From: Bacteroides timonensis
Lineage (GTDB): Bacteria; Bacteroidota; Bacteroidia; Bacteroidales; Bacteroidaceae
Assembly (NCBI RefSeq): GCF_000513195.1
Contig: NZ_CBVI010000094.1
Location: forward strand, 1 to 64,000
Length of the DNA stretch: 64,000 bases
Direction: 5' to 3'
Below the pieces are notes generated by a model. It was not told where the DNA came from, did not search any database, and saw only the letters and a list, made by a program, of their open reading frames with translations. Below are positions 51,501 through 60,490 of the stretch, piece after piece (position 1 is the first letter of the stretch; the number at the start of each line of letters is the position of its first letter). The position numbers and the translations under genes are program-made.

Positions 51501-53591
51501 TTAATATAGTTTATCCTTATTTACGTTGCCCGCCACAGAGGCATCGAACCAATCATAATTCGTCTTATTCTGAGTCCACTTCTCATAATTCAGATAGACA
51601 CCCGTAATATCCTCCGTCTCTGCCGGATAGCACCAGGAAGGTGAGGAAGAGGAAGTCCGGGGAATATCGAGTACCCACGGATAAGTATTATCCATACGAT
51701 AGTATACACCTTTCGAAGCGTCGGAACGGTCAAGTTTCATGCCCAGCAAGGAAACGTCCATCTTCGAAGTGGGCGCATAATCTACCAGGTGTATCTCATG
51801 ACCGCGCTCGCCATCGACGAAAATGAAGGGATTGAACCTGATGAAGTTCACTTCGGCATCAGCAAGAGGGGCGTTCAGGCCGACCGTGACCTCTGTTGCC
51901 GGTATGCTCCTGTAACTTTGGGACTTATAGGTATTGACTATTCCTGAACCGCCAAACACACTGTTCGTATTATTCCATACGATCAGGACGGCATTCTCAC
52001 CGGAACCGGGGTTTTCCAACGTTGCTCCCGATACACCGTCTACCAGCCTAGCCGAAAAGGGCAATTCAATGCCAAAACCACTCTCTTTGGTTCCACCGCG
52101 TGCCACAGGCTTCAGCAACAGCTTTACCTTATCAATGCCCGAAGTATTCTTAACGCGCTTATAGGTATAATCAACCACCAAATCATTAAAATCATAGTCT
52201 CCCTTGGCAGGCCAAAGATCTTCAAAAGCCAAAGTGCCATGCTGAGCATCGAATGGGGACACCGGCTCGGGATCTATGTCATTCTCAGGAGTGATACCCT
52301 TCGGCGGATTGGCCACAATCTTAAAAAGTACATCATTATAATCGCGGTCATTTTTTACCGAAGTGTCATCCCAATAGCGTGCATCCATACCAGCTATAAG
52401 GCAATTATAATCGGGACAGGAACGTATGATGGCATTGGACTTATTGATACCTTTGCCATTCAGGCAGGGGGTGGAATAAAATAATTCATACTTCGGATAA
52501 TTATAATTGGTTACCGGTGCATTTAGCGGTTGCGCAAACCAATAGGAACCGGCATCATCGATAGCGGTGCCCAGTTTTTTATACGCCGAACGGGCAAATA
52601 CGAAACCAACGCGGGTATCCTTTGGGAAAACCGTATCGTATTTTCCTTTATTTTTATCCCAATATAGTAGTTGCACTTTTATACCGGATGCACATTGAAC
52701 CGAATTGACATTCGGGAAAATCATTGTCAAACGCATCCCTATATCATCCGGAGTTCCATCCTCTCCTTTATAAGAATCAGCATTGGAAGCCAGTTCTCCG
52801 GCCTCATAGCTATAGTAAAGCAACGAGCCGTATCTATTATCGGCTCCAAAACCGCCATCGCCAATGTAGGTTACCCAGATTTCCGCGCCGGCATTATCCG
52901 TAACGACCAAATCACTGGAAAGGTTCAGCGCTTCCTCATTCTGAAATGACTTTTCAGGGTACCAGGAATTCACCAGGTCGAGGAAAGCGGCAGGCAGTTC
53001 TTCTTTTGTGACCAAAGGAGATTTGCCGGGAATCAGAATGCCGTTGCTGTTGGCGTCATCCGCCGCAAAAGCAGAAAAAACGTTATAGCGCTTATCGTAG
53101 ATACGCTTATAAGCAATCTGTGATAAATCAACCGCCCGCGTCTCGGCACGAGTCCCTGTAAGCATGGGAAAAGCTACCGCATGGAAAGCGAGCGACATGT
53201 TTTCCGCCACATTTACTTCTTGCGTTTGTCCGTAACCGAAGGTTACAGGATATACATACAGCTTTCTTACATTTTCCGGCAAGGTGACCTGTGTTTGCAG
53301 AACGCCTTGGTTATTTGTGTAACCGGTATATACCGGTTCTACGTCGTGAGAGATACCTTCATCTGTACGGGGATCTTCAAGGTAGACATTAAATAGTACA
53401 CCTCTTCCGGGATTGCCTTCAGCATTGAAAGCGGACAGAGAAAGATTTTTAGAAGATTTTAATGCGAATGAGAAAGACAGGTCAAGAGCTGGCTCGTCAG
53501 TGTTCTTGTTTGGGTCATACACATCATTATCCATGCAGGAAGCAACAGCCAAAGCGGCTATCATTGCCATCGAAAATAATGTTCTTTTCAT
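51501..53591 (-). CDS. LruC-domain (DUF4842) surface lipoprotein
   Basis: A 696-aa lipoprotein with lipobox ALAVASC followed by MDNDVYDPNKNTDEP, close to the DVYDP start of the first LruC protein at 11537. A transthyretin-like N-terminal domain (GRGVLFNVYLEDPRTDEG.., LPENVRKLYVYPV) covers about residues 40-150. The LruC part appears twice: a first region ending NDRDYNDVLFKIV near residue 412, and the canonical LAFEDLWPAKGDYDFNDLVV near 450. It opens the right-hand polysaccharide operon, as the second LruC gene opens the left one, so expression with the polymer is likely. Confidence 0.83.
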   Translation of the reverse strand: MKRTLFSMAMIAALAVASCMDNDVYDPNKNTDEPALDLSFSFALKSSKNLSLSAFNAEGNPGRGVLFNVYLEDPRTDEGISHDVEPVYTGYTNNQGVLQTQVTLPENVRKLYVYPVTFGYGQTQEVNVAENMSLAFHAVAFPMLTGTRAETRAVDLSQIAYKRIYDKRYNVFSAFAADDANSNGILIPGKSPLVTKEELPAAFLDLVNSWYPEKSFQNEEALNLSSDLVVTDNAGAEIWVTYIGDGGFGADNRYGSLLYYSYEAGELASNADSYKGEDGTPDDIGMRLTMIFPNVNSVQCASGIKVQLLYWDKNKGKYDTVFPKDTRVGFVFARSAYKKLGTAIDDAGSYWFAQPLNAPVTNYNYPKYELFYSTPCLNGKGINKSNAIIRSCPDYNCLIAGMDARYWDDTSVKNDRDYNDVLFKIVANPPKGITPENDIDPEPVSPFDAQHGTLAFEDLWPAKGDYDFNDLVVDYTYKRVKNTSGIDKVKLLLKPVARGGTKESGFGIELPFSARLVDGVSGATLENPGSGENAVLIVWNNTNSVFGGSGIVNTYKSQSYRSIPATEVTVGLNAPLADAEVNFIRFNPFIFVDGERGHEIHLVDYAPTSKMDVSLLGMKLDRSDASKGVYYRMDNTYPWVLDIPRTSSSSPSWCYPAETEDITGVYLNYEKWTQNKTNYDWFDASVAGNVNKDKLY

Positions 53592-53980
53592 ACGTAGCTG
53601 TTTTTAATACATTTTGCTACAAAAATATACAAAATAACTGAAAGAATCATCATCTCTTTAAGAAAAAAATGTCCCATTTTTCGTAAATGGAACATAAAAA
53701 CGAGCAAGCTCTCACGAACCCCTCGCCTCTGTAAGAAAAGCCATAGAGGCTTTTCTTTTAATTGCATCTAAAATTGTTACCTAAAAATCAATCTTCTTTT
53801 TACCTAAAAATCAATTACCTATAAAAACACAACCTTTTTTACCTAATTACCTATTAATCCAAAATTTATCCTATAAAAAAACTATTAACGAATCTTTTTA
53901 CCTAACTAATCCCTTTATTGAAAACTTAAAAACTAATTTATTTAAAAGTCAAATTCATGAGCAGTTTCCCAACTGCGATG
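53592..53980 (-). promoter_or_regulatory. Long leader of the right-hand operon, six UAGGUAA motifs
   Basis: Transcription from the promoter at 53981-54011 would give a leader of about 380 nt before the LruC start at 53591. In the transcript UAGGUAA occurs six times (plus-strand TTACCTA at 53777, 53800, 53815, 53839, 53847 and 53898), twice as ATTGATTTTTAGGTAA. A 10-bp perfect hairpin, AAGAAAAGCC (53733-53742) with GGCTTTTCTT (53748-53757), lies between the motifs and the gene and has a T-rich 3' side on the minus strand. A second minus-7 box (TATTTTTG, at 53620-53627) may give a short transcript. The long form could be conditional, or the leader could be a separate small RNA. Confidence 0.6.
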
Positions 53981-54011
53981 CAAAGGTAAGAAGATTTTCC
54001 GTGTGCGCAAA
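53981..54011 (-). promoter_or_regulatory. Minus-strand promoter upstream of the third LruC gene
   Basis: On the minus strand TTTG (54011-54008), exactly 19 bp, then TACCTTTG (53988-53981) match the full Bacteroides consensus. The nearest gene downstream is the LruC lipoprotein, 390 bp away. Confidence 0.75.
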
Positions 54012-54084
54012 CAGTTGCATATAAAATGGCATATTTTATAACATCTTTTAAAATTTATCCAGCTTCATTTACGGTTATCTATGA

Positions 54085-54130
54085 AAAAACAAACCACTGG
54101 AGTGGCTTTGACCCGCCAACTCCAATGGTT
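54085..54130 (-). terminator. Terminator of the kdgK-eda operon
   Basis: Read on the minus strand, AACCATTGGAGT (54130-54119) pairs with ACTCCAGTGGTT (54103-54092) with one G-U wobble. The inner TGGC/GCCA extends the stem, and GTTTTTTC follows. It lies 37 bp past the aldolase stop codon. Confidence 0.82.
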
Positions 54131-54166
54131 GTCCCCTTTAAACACCTTTAAACAAAATGAAATATC

Positions 54167-54835
54167 TTATTTTCTTGCTTCTGCGATATAAGCCAGAGCT
54201 TCCTTACATTTTTCCGTAACGTAAGTCCAGTCTTCCGCGGCTACCTTGTCCTTCGGGAAGAGTTTCGAACCCATACCCACACAGAATACACCGGCTTTGA
54301 TCCAGGAAGTCAGGTTTTCCTGAGTAGGTTCTACCCCACCGGTAACCATCAGCTTAGACCACGGCATCGGAGCCAACAAACCTTTTACCAGTTTTGCTCC
54401 GAGAACGTCACCCGGAAATATTTTGCAAAGATCGCATCCTGCTTCCTGAGCGAAACCTACTTCTGAAACACTTCCGCATCCCGGAGTGTAGGCCACCAAA
54501 CGGCGGTTGCAAATCTTAGCGATTTCAGGGTTAAACAATGGGCCTACAACGAAGTTGGCACCCAATTGCAAGTAAAGAGCAGCCGTAGCTGGATCAACGA
54601 TAGAACCTACGCCCATAGCCATCTCCGGGCACTCTTTCGCTGCAAATTTCACAACCTCAGCAAATACTTCGTGAGCAAAGTCACCACGGTTAGTAAATTC
54701 GAAGGCACGAACACCACCTTCGTAACAAGCTTTCACTACTTTTTTTGCAACTTCTGCATCTTTATGGTAAAATACAGGAACCATGCCGGTTGAACCAATT
54801 TTGTTCAGCACAGCTATTTTATCAAACTTTGCCAT
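54167..54835 (-). CDS. eda: KDPG / KHG aldolase
   Basis: A 222-aa class I aldolase that splits 2-keto-3-deoxy-6-phosphogluconate into pyruvate and glyceraldehyde-3-phosphate. The Schiff-base lysine is in CDLCKIFPGDVLG near residue 138, AFEFTNRGD holds the catalytic glutamate region, and VTGGVEPTQENL is the phosphate-binding segment. Length is normal for the slightly long Bacteroides form. It follows kdgK by 17 bp, and the two form one operon ended by the hairpin at 54085. Confidence 0.93.
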   Translation of the reverse strand: MAKFDKIAVLNKIGSTGMVPVFYHKDAEVAKKVVKACYEGGVRAFEFTNRGDFAHEVFAEVVKFAAKECPEMAMGVGSIVDPATAALYLQLGANFVVGPLFNPEIAKICNRRLVAYTPGCGSVSEVGFAQEAGCDLCKIFPGDVLGAKLVKGLLAPMPWSKLMVTGGVEPTQENLTSWIKAGVFCVGMGSKLFPKDKVAAEDWTYVTEKCKEALAYIAEARK

Positions 54836-54852
54836 TTTCTTATGATTATTTT

Positions 54853-55878
54853 TTAGCGTTGAACACGTCCACTTGCATCACCACCAGCCAATGCTTCAAC
54901 TTCTTCTACCGATACCAGATTGAAGTCTCCATTGATAGTGTGCTTCAAGGCAGAAGCGGCTACGGCAAATTCGAGAGCTGCACCCTGGTTAGGCTTCGTC
55001 AGCAAACCGTGGATAATACCACCGGAGAAAGAGTCACCACCACCTACACGGTCAACGATCGGATTGATATCGTAACGTTTAGATTCGTAGAATTCTTCAC
55101 CGTTATAAATCATTGCCTTCCAACCATTATGACTTGCAGAGAATGATTCACGCAAAGTAGAAATAACATATTTGAATCCGAATTCTTTAGCCATTGCCTT
55201 GAAGATACCCTTGTAGCCTTCAGCATCAGTCTTTCCACCTTCTACATCAGCGTCGGGTTTGAAGCCCAGACAGAGCTCCGCATCTTCTTCGTTACCGATA
55301 CAAACATCAACAAACTGCATCAACGGCTTCATGATGGATTGTGCTTTTTCTTTCGTCCAGAGTTTCTTACGGAAGTTGAGGTCAACCGATACCGTAACGC
55401 CATGGCGTTTTGCAGCTTCACAAGCCAATTTTGTCAGTTCGGCTGCCTTATCGGAGATAGCGGGAGTGATACCGGACCAGTGGAACCAATCGGCACCTTC
55501 CATGATTGCATCAAAATCGAAGTCAGCTGCATCTGCTTCAGCAATGGCAGAATGTGCACGGTCATAGATTACTTTGCTGGGACGCATAGAAGCACCTGTT
55601 TCAAGATAGTAGATACCTACACGGTCGCCACCACGGGCAATGAAATCTGTTTTTACACCATATTTGCGCAGTGCGTTCACAGCTGATTGACCGATTTCGT
55701 GTTTCGGCAATTTAGTCACAAAGTAAGCGTCATGTCCATAGTTGGCACAGCTGACAGCTACATTTGCTTCACCACCACCATATACTACGTCAAATGAATC
55801 AGACTGAACAAAACGGGTATTTCCCGGGGTGGACAATCTCAACATGATCTCGCCTAATGTAACGACTTTCTTTCCCAT
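54853..55878 (-). CDS. kdgK: 2-keto-3-deoxygluconate kinase
   Basis: A 341-aa PfkB-family kinase that phosphorylates KDG to KDPG. MLRLSTPGNTRFVQSD and VVYGGGEANVAVSCANYG form the substrate side. The catalytic aspartate lies in VDRVGGGDSFSGGIIHGLL near residue 287. VDLNFRKKLWTKEKA near 175 is characteristic of KDG kinases. The gene starts divergently from the LacI-type regulator, with an operator-like palindrome over its minus-7 box. Confidence 0.92.
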   Translation of the reverse strand: MGKKVVTLGEIMLRLSTPGNTRFVQSDSFDVVYGGGEANVAVSCANYGHDAYFVTKLPKHEIGQSAVNALRKYGVKTDFIARGGDRVGIYYLETGASMRPSKVIYDRAHSAIAEADAADFDFDAIMEGADWFHWSGITPAISDKAAELTKLACEAAKRHGVTVSVDLNFRKKLWTKEKAQSIMKPLMQFVDVCIGNEEDAELCLGFKPDADVEGGKTDAEGYKGIFKAMAKEFGFKYVISTLRESFSASHNGWKAMIYNGEEFYESKRYDINPIVDRVGGGDSFSGGIIHGLLTKPNQGAALEFAVAASALKHTINGDFNLVSVEEVEALAGGDASGRVQR

Positions 55879-56008
55879 AATCTTATTATTTTTTTAATAT
55901 GTGATTAATTTATAACTTTCAATTTGTCATCTTAAGGCTAAAAACCGCCTTAACCACTTGATACTATGGAGAGTAAACTAAAATAAGGTTCGTTCTTCAT
56001 AGCCTTCG

Positions 56009-56020
56009 TGTGCGGGCACA
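56009..56020. promoter_or_regulatory. Candidate LacI operator 1, at the kdgK promoter
   Basis: TGTGCGGGCACA (56009-56020) has perfect 5-bp arms. It touches CAAAGATA (56019-56026), the minus-strand minus-7 box of kdgK, whose minus-33 CAAA lies at 56045-56048. Binding here would block kdgK-eda. The extended sequence GTGTGCGGGCACAAAGA reappears as GTGTGCGGACACAAAGA at operator 2. Confidence 0.7.
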
Positions 56021-56056
56021 AAGATACAACAATTTTCGTAATTACAAAAATTGTCA

Positions 56057-56103
56057 TATATTTGTGTCGAAAATATTAAGATTATTATTGTGTGCGGACA
56101 CAA
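56057..56103 (+). promoter_or_regulatory. LacI gene promoter and candidate operator 2
   Basis: TATATTTG (56057-56064) is a good minus-7 box for the regulator gene. Downstream, TTGTGTgcggACACAA (56088-56103) is a palindrome with perfect 6-bp arms, placed between the predicted start site and the ATG at 56134. It is about 80 bp from operator 1, so a dimer of dimers could bind both. Autorepression is inferred. Confidence 0.7.
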
Positions 56104-56133
56104 AGAACCGTAAATTGTTAAATCGTAATTGAT

Positions 56134-57192
56134 ATGGGGTCTGAAAGAATACGCATTAAAGATATCGCCAAAATGGCGGACGTATCGGTGGGAACAGTAG
56201 ACCGGGTGATACACGGACGCAGCGGAGTATCGGAGGCCAGCCGGAAACGGGTGGAGGAAATTCTGAAACAGCTGGATTACCAACCCAATATGTACGCCAG
56301 CGCACTGGCATCGAACAAGAAATATGCATTCTCCTGTCTGCTGCCGCAACATGAGAAAGGCGAATATTGGACTGCCGTAGAAGCCGGTATCCAGGACGCA
56401 CTGGTAGCGTACTCGGACTTCAATATCTCCGTGAACCTCTCCTATTACGATCCGTTCGACTATCATTCATTCGGAGATGTTGCCCGGAATATCCTGGAAC
56501 AGGAGCCGGACGGGATTATGTTCGCCCCTACCGTACCGCAATATACGAAACCGTTTACAGAGGAACTAAACAAACGCTCTATACCTTATATATATATAGA
56601 CTCCAATTTGAAAGATCAGCCTGCCCTCTCCTTTTTCGGGCAGAATTCGCACCAGAGTGGATACTTCGCCGCACGGATGATGATGTTGCTTGCAGGCGGG
56701 GAACGGGAAATTGTAATTTTCCGCAAGATAAACGAAGGTATTGTAGGTTCTAACCAGCAAGAGCGCCGGGAAATAGGATTTCGTGAATACATGCTGAAGC
56801 ATCACCCCGATTGCCGCATCTGGGAACTGAACCTGCACGCCAAGCGAGACAGTGATGACGCACAGATGCTGAATGATTTTTTCAGAAAACATCCGAACGT
56901 AAAGAATGGCATCACTTTCAATTCAAAAGTTTACATTGTCGGAGAATATTTATTGAAGCAACAAAAAACAGACTTTAAACTGATGGGATATGACTTGCTG
57001 GAACGCAACGTGAAATGCCTGATGGAAGGCAGTGTATCCTTTCTCATCGCTCAACAGCCTGAATTACAGGGATTCGATGGCATCAAAGCATTGTGTGACT
57101 ACCTGATCTTCAAAAAGGAAGTACCAAGAGAAAACTTTATGCCGATAGACTTGCTTACGAAGGAGAATATTGAATTTTATTCAAATAAATAA
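56134..57192 (+). CDS. LacI-family regulator of KDG catabolism
   Basis: A 352-aa LacI/GalR-type protein. The helix-turn-helix and hinge are in IKDIAKMADVSVGTVDRVIH and VSEASRKRVEEILKQLDYQP. The effector-binding part (residues 65-350) is of the periplasmic-binding type 1 fold, with PDGIMFAPTVPQ and FNSKVYIVGEYLLKQ. It lies between kdgK-eda (divergent) and uxaA (10 bp downstream, same strand), and two matching palindromes flank its promoter. The inducer is probably a sugar acid or its keto-deoxy product. Confidence 0.9.
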   Translation: MGSERIRIKDIAKMADVSVGTVDRVIHGRSGVSEASRKRVEEILKQLDYQPNMYASALASNKKYAFSCLLPQHEKGEYWTAVEAGIQDALVAYSDFNISVNLSYYDPFDYHSFGDVARNILEQEPDGIMFAPTVPQYTKPFTEELNKRSIPYIYIDSNLKDQPALSFFGQNSHQSGYFAARMMMLLAGGEREIVIFRKINEGIVGSNQQERREIGFREYMLKHHPDCRIWELNLHAKRDSDDAQMLNDFFRKHPNVKNGITFNSKVYIVGEYLLKQQKTDFKLMGYDLLERNVKCLMEGSVSFLIAQQPELQGFDGIKALCDYLIFKKEVPRENFMPIDLLTKENIEFYSNK

Positions 57193-57202
57193 TAAAGTAA
57201 TT

Positions 57203-58693
57203 ATGGAAACTAAGTACCTTAAAATCAACCCTGCGGATAATGTAGCTGTCGCTATCGTGACACTGCCGGCAGGAGAAAAGCTCACGGTGGACGGGACGGA
57301 AATCACTCTGAGTGAGGAAGTGCCCGCCGGACATAAATTTGCATTGAAAGACTTTGCAGAGGGCGAAAACGTCATTAAATACGGGTACCCTATCGGCCAT
57401 GCACGCATGGCTAAGAAACAGGGGGATTGGATGAATGAGAATAATATTCAGACAAACCTGGCTGGGTTGCTGGACTATACATACAATCCGACAAGCGTTA
57501 CGCTGGACATTCCACACAAGGATCTGACATTCAAAGGTTATCGTCGTAAAAGCGGCGAAGTGGGAATTCGCAACGAGGTGTGGATTATACCGACCGTAGG
57601 TTGCGTGAATGGTATCATCAACCAGCTGGCCGAAGGTCTGCGCCGGGAAACCGGCGGCAAAGGAGTGGATGCGATTATGGCATATCCGCACAACTATGGA
57701 TGCTCGCAATTGGGAGACGACCACGAAAACACTAAGAAAATCCTGCGGGACATGGTATTGCACCCCAATGCAGGTGCAGTGCTGGTAGTGGGCTTAGGCT
57801 GTGAAAACAATCAGCCGGATGTGTTCCGTGAGTTCCTGGGAGAATATGACGAAGACCGTGTAAAATTCATGGTAACGCAGAAAGTAGGAGATGAGTACGA
57901 AGAAGGCATGAAACTGTTGCGGGAGCTGTATGAAAAAGCCAGCAAGGACGAACGTGTGGATGTACCCCTGAGTGAATTGCGAGTAGGCTTAAAGTGTGGC
58001 GGATCGGATGGTTTCTCCGGTATCACAGCCAATCCGCTGTTGGGTATGTTCTCCGATTTCCTGGTGGCACAAGGTGGTACGAGCGTATTGACGGAAGTTC
58101 CGGAAATGTTCGGTGCAGAGACCATATTGATGAACCGTTGCCGCAACAAGGAATTATTTGAAGAAACTGTGAAACTGATTAACGACTTCAAGGAATACTT
58201 CCTTTCACATGGCGAACCGGTTGGTGAAAATCCGTCTCCGGGAAACAAGGCGGGTGGTATCTCAACTTTGGAAGACAAAGCCTTGGGATGTACGCAGAAG
58301 TGTGGCAAAAGCTACGTGGAAGGTGTGTTGCCGTATGGTGAACGTCTGAAAGTAAAAGGATTGAATTTGTTGTCAGCTCCGGGAAATGACCTGGTGGCAG
58401 CAACAGCACTGGCTTCCTGCGGTTGCCACATGGTATTGTTCACCACAGGACGCGGCACACCGTTCGGAACGTATGTGCCGACCATGAAGATTTCCACCAA
58501 CTCTATACTGGCAAAGAATAAGCCGGGATGGATTGATTTCAATGCAGGAGTTATCGTGGAAAACGAGCCGATGGAAAAGACCTGCGAACGGTTTATCGAT
58601 TACATTATCCAGGTGGCAAGTGGTGAATTCGTGAACAACGAGAAGAAAGGTTACAAGGAAATCGCAATCTTCAAAACGGGAGTTACGCTATAA
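57203..58693 (+). CDS. uxaA: Altronate dehydratase
   Basis: A 496-aa enzyme that dehydrates D-altronate to 2-keto-3-deoxygluconate. The N-terminal SAF-type domain (residues 1-95, NPADNVAVAIVTLPAGEKL) is joined to the large catalytic part with GIRNEVWIIPTVGCVN, YPHNYGCSQLGDD, GLGCENNQPD, GLKCGGSDGFSGITANP and the late CTQKCGKSYVEGVL; the cysteines fit metal binding. I start at ATG 57203, where the family begins, not at 57170. It is probably co-transcribed with the LacI-type gene. The product feeds KdgK. The upstream uxaB and uxaC steps are not in this window. Confidence 0.93.
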   Translation: METKYLKINPADNVAVAIVTLPAGEKLTVDGTEITLSEEVPAGHKFALKDFAEGENVIKYGYPIGHARMAKKQGDWMNENNIQTNLAGLLDYTYNPTSVTLDIPHKDLTFKGYRRKSGEVGIRNEVWIIPTVGCVNGIINQLAEGLRRETGGKGVDAIMAYPHNYGCSQLGDDHENTKKILRDMVLHPNAGAVLVVGLGCENNQPDVFREFLGEYDEDRVKFMVTQKVGDEYEEGMKLLRELYEKASKDERVDVPLSELRVGLKCGGSDGFSGITANPLLGMFSDFLVAQGGTSVLTEVPEMFGAETILMNRCRNKELFEETVKLINDFKEYFLSHGEPVGENPSPGNKAGGISTLEDKALGCTQKCGKSYVEGVLPYGERLKVKGLNLLSAPGNDLVAATALASCGCHMVLFTTGRGTPFGTYVPTMKISTNSILAKNKPGWIDFNAGVIVENEPMEKTCERFIDYIIQVASGEFVNNEKKGYKEIAIFKTGVTL

Positions 58694-58728
58694 CAATTGA
58701 CAATTGACGATTGACAATTGACAATTAA

Positions 58729-58768
58729 GAGATAGAGGGCGGGCAAAAACTATTTTGCTCCGCTCTTT
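58729..58768 (+). terminator. Terminator after uxaA
   Basis: AGGGCGGGCAAAA (about 58736-58748) pairs imperfectly with TTTTGCTCCGCTCT (58753-58766) and is followed by TTGTTTTTT. Before it lies a CAATTGACAATTGAC-type repeat (58693-58725) of the kind common in Bacteroides intergenic DNA. Confidence 0.65.
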
Positions 58769-58798
58769 GTTTTTTATAATTTTGCAGCGGATTAATGT

Positions 58799-58882
58799 TT
58801 CACCACAGAGTCTCACTGAGTTTAATCAATTTGAAACCCAAAGAATAGAACTCCGTGATACTCCGCGTTACTCTGTGGTGAA
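58799..58882. repeat. 84-bp imperfect palindrome with CACCACAGAGT ends
   Basis: TTCACCACAGAGT (58799-58811) and ACTCTGTGGTGAA (58870-58882) are perfect 13-bp reverse complements. Inner CTCACTGAGT and ACTCCGTGAT also nearly pair. Sequences of the CACAGAG..CACGGAG kind recur as interspersed palindromes in many bacterial genomes. It lies between a TAATTTTG minus-7-like box (near 58778) and the antiporter start at 58954, so it would be transcribed in the antiporter leader. Confidence 0.75.
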
Positions 58883-58953
58883 GAATTCATAACCCGACAG
58901 AAATTAATTCCTCTAACGGCCCGAATGCCTTACGTGTTACAATATATATTAAA

Positions 58954-60261
58954 ATGACAAATACAGCGAATAAACGAAAAGGTGGATGGTGGGCACTGAG
59001 CCCGCTGGCGGTATTTTTATGCCTTTACCTTGTGACTTCATTGATTGTAAACGATTTCTATAAAGTACCTATTACGGTAGCATTCCTGTTGTCATCTTGC
59101 TATGCCATCGCACTGACGCGCGGATTGAGTCTGGAAAAGCGGGTGTATCAATTCTCGGTAGGAGCCAGCAATAAGAATATCATATTGATGATATGGATAT
59201 TCATCCTTGCCGGAGCTTTTGCACAGAGCGCCAAACAGATGGGAGCAATCGACGCTACAGTAAACCTGACTCTGAGCATACTACCGGACAACCTATTACT
59301 GGCAGGAATTTTCATCGCTGCCTGTTTCATTTCACTTTCCATCGGCACCAGTGTGGGAACAATTGTAGCCCTGACACCCGTAGCCATCGGACTGGCGGAA
59401 AAAACCGGTATCGATCTGCCATATATGGTTGCCATTGTAGTGGGCGGTTCATTCTTCGGAGATAATCTCTCATTTATTTCGGATACAACAATTGCATCCA
59501 CCAAAACACAGGATTGTGTGATGAGGGATAAGTTCCGGGTGAACTTTATGATTGTGGTCCCGGCAGCACTGGTCGTACTATGTATCTATATATTCCAAGG
59601 ATTATCAATATCGGCCCCTGCACAGACGCAAGCGATTGAATGGATAAAGGTTATCCCCTACCTCATCGTATTGGGCACGGCAGTGGCTGGCGTAAATGTA
59701 ATGCTGGTTTTGCTGCTAGGTATCCTCAGCACAGGCATCATAGGTATTGTTACAAGCGGAACAGACATAAGTACAGCTTTCTTCGACTGGTTTGGCGCCA
59801 TGGGAACAGGTATCACGGGAATGGGAGAACTTATCATCATCACTTTACTTGCGGGCGGCATGCTTGAAACCATCCGGTATAATGGAGGCATAGATTTCAT
59901 AATCTCCCGCCTGACACGTCACGTAAAAGGCAAGCGAGGTGCAGAATTGAGTATCGCCGCACTCGTCAGCGTTGCCAATCTATGCACCGCCAACAATACC
60001 ATCGCCATCATTACCACCGGACCGATAGCCAAGGACATCGCCCAACGCTTTCATCTGGACCGCCGGAAGACCGCCAGTATCCTGGACACGTTCTCCTGCC
60101 TGATACAAGGTATCATTCCTTACGGAGCGCAACTATTGATTGCCGCCGGATTAGCGGGAATCTCTCCCATCAGCATTATCGGCAGTTTGTATTATCCGTT
60201 TACAATGGGAATATGTGCATTACTGGCAATATTGGCGAGATATCCACGGAAATATTCGTAA
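58954..60261 (+). CDS. NhaC-family Na+/H+ antiporter
   Basis: A 435-aa membrane protein with about 11 helices. Segments such as ACFISLSIGTSVGTIVALTP, VGGSFFGDNLSFISDTTIAS (with D residues in membrane positions) and VSVANLCTANNTIAIITTGP are characteristic of the NhaC group of the ion transporter superfamily. Substrates in this group include sodium, malate/lactate and other organic acids. Its location beside the sugar-acid genes does not prove a link; terminator and palindrome separate it from uxaA. Confidence 0.88.
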   Translation: MTNTANKRKGGWWALSPLAVFLCLYLVTSLIVNDFYKVPITVAFLLSSCYAIALTRGLSLEKRVYQFSVGASNKNIILMIWIFILAGAFAQSAKQMGAIDATVNLTLSILPDNLLLAGIFIAACFISLSIGTSVGTIVALTPVAIGLAEKTGIDLPYMVAIVVGGSFFGDNLSFISDTTIASTKTQDCVMRDKFRVNFMIVVPAALVVLCIYIFQGLSISAPAQTQAIEWIKVIPYLIVLGTAVAGVNVMLVLLLGILSTGIIGIVTSGTDISTAFFDWFGAMGTGITGMGELIIITLLAGGMLETIRYNGGIDFIISRLTRHVKGKRGAELSIAALVSVANLCTANNTIAIITTGPIAKDIAQRFHLDRRKTASILDTFSCLIQGIIPYGAQLLIAAGLAGISPISIIGSLYYPFTMGICALLAILARYPRKYS

Positions 60262-60490
60262 AAAATCTCCCATACCCAATAAAAAATGAAAATATTGAAA
60301 AAAAATATGGCAAAAGATGATGCATTATTGAAATAGAATGCGTTACTTTGTACCCGAACAATAAGAAAGTTTATTTGATTTGATTATTTCACGTATGTAT
60401 TTCCTCTGCATTGAGTATTTCCATCTCTGACCTAACAACTTCCAAAAACTTTGTTTATTGAATTATTAATTTATTATTTTATTTAGATTT

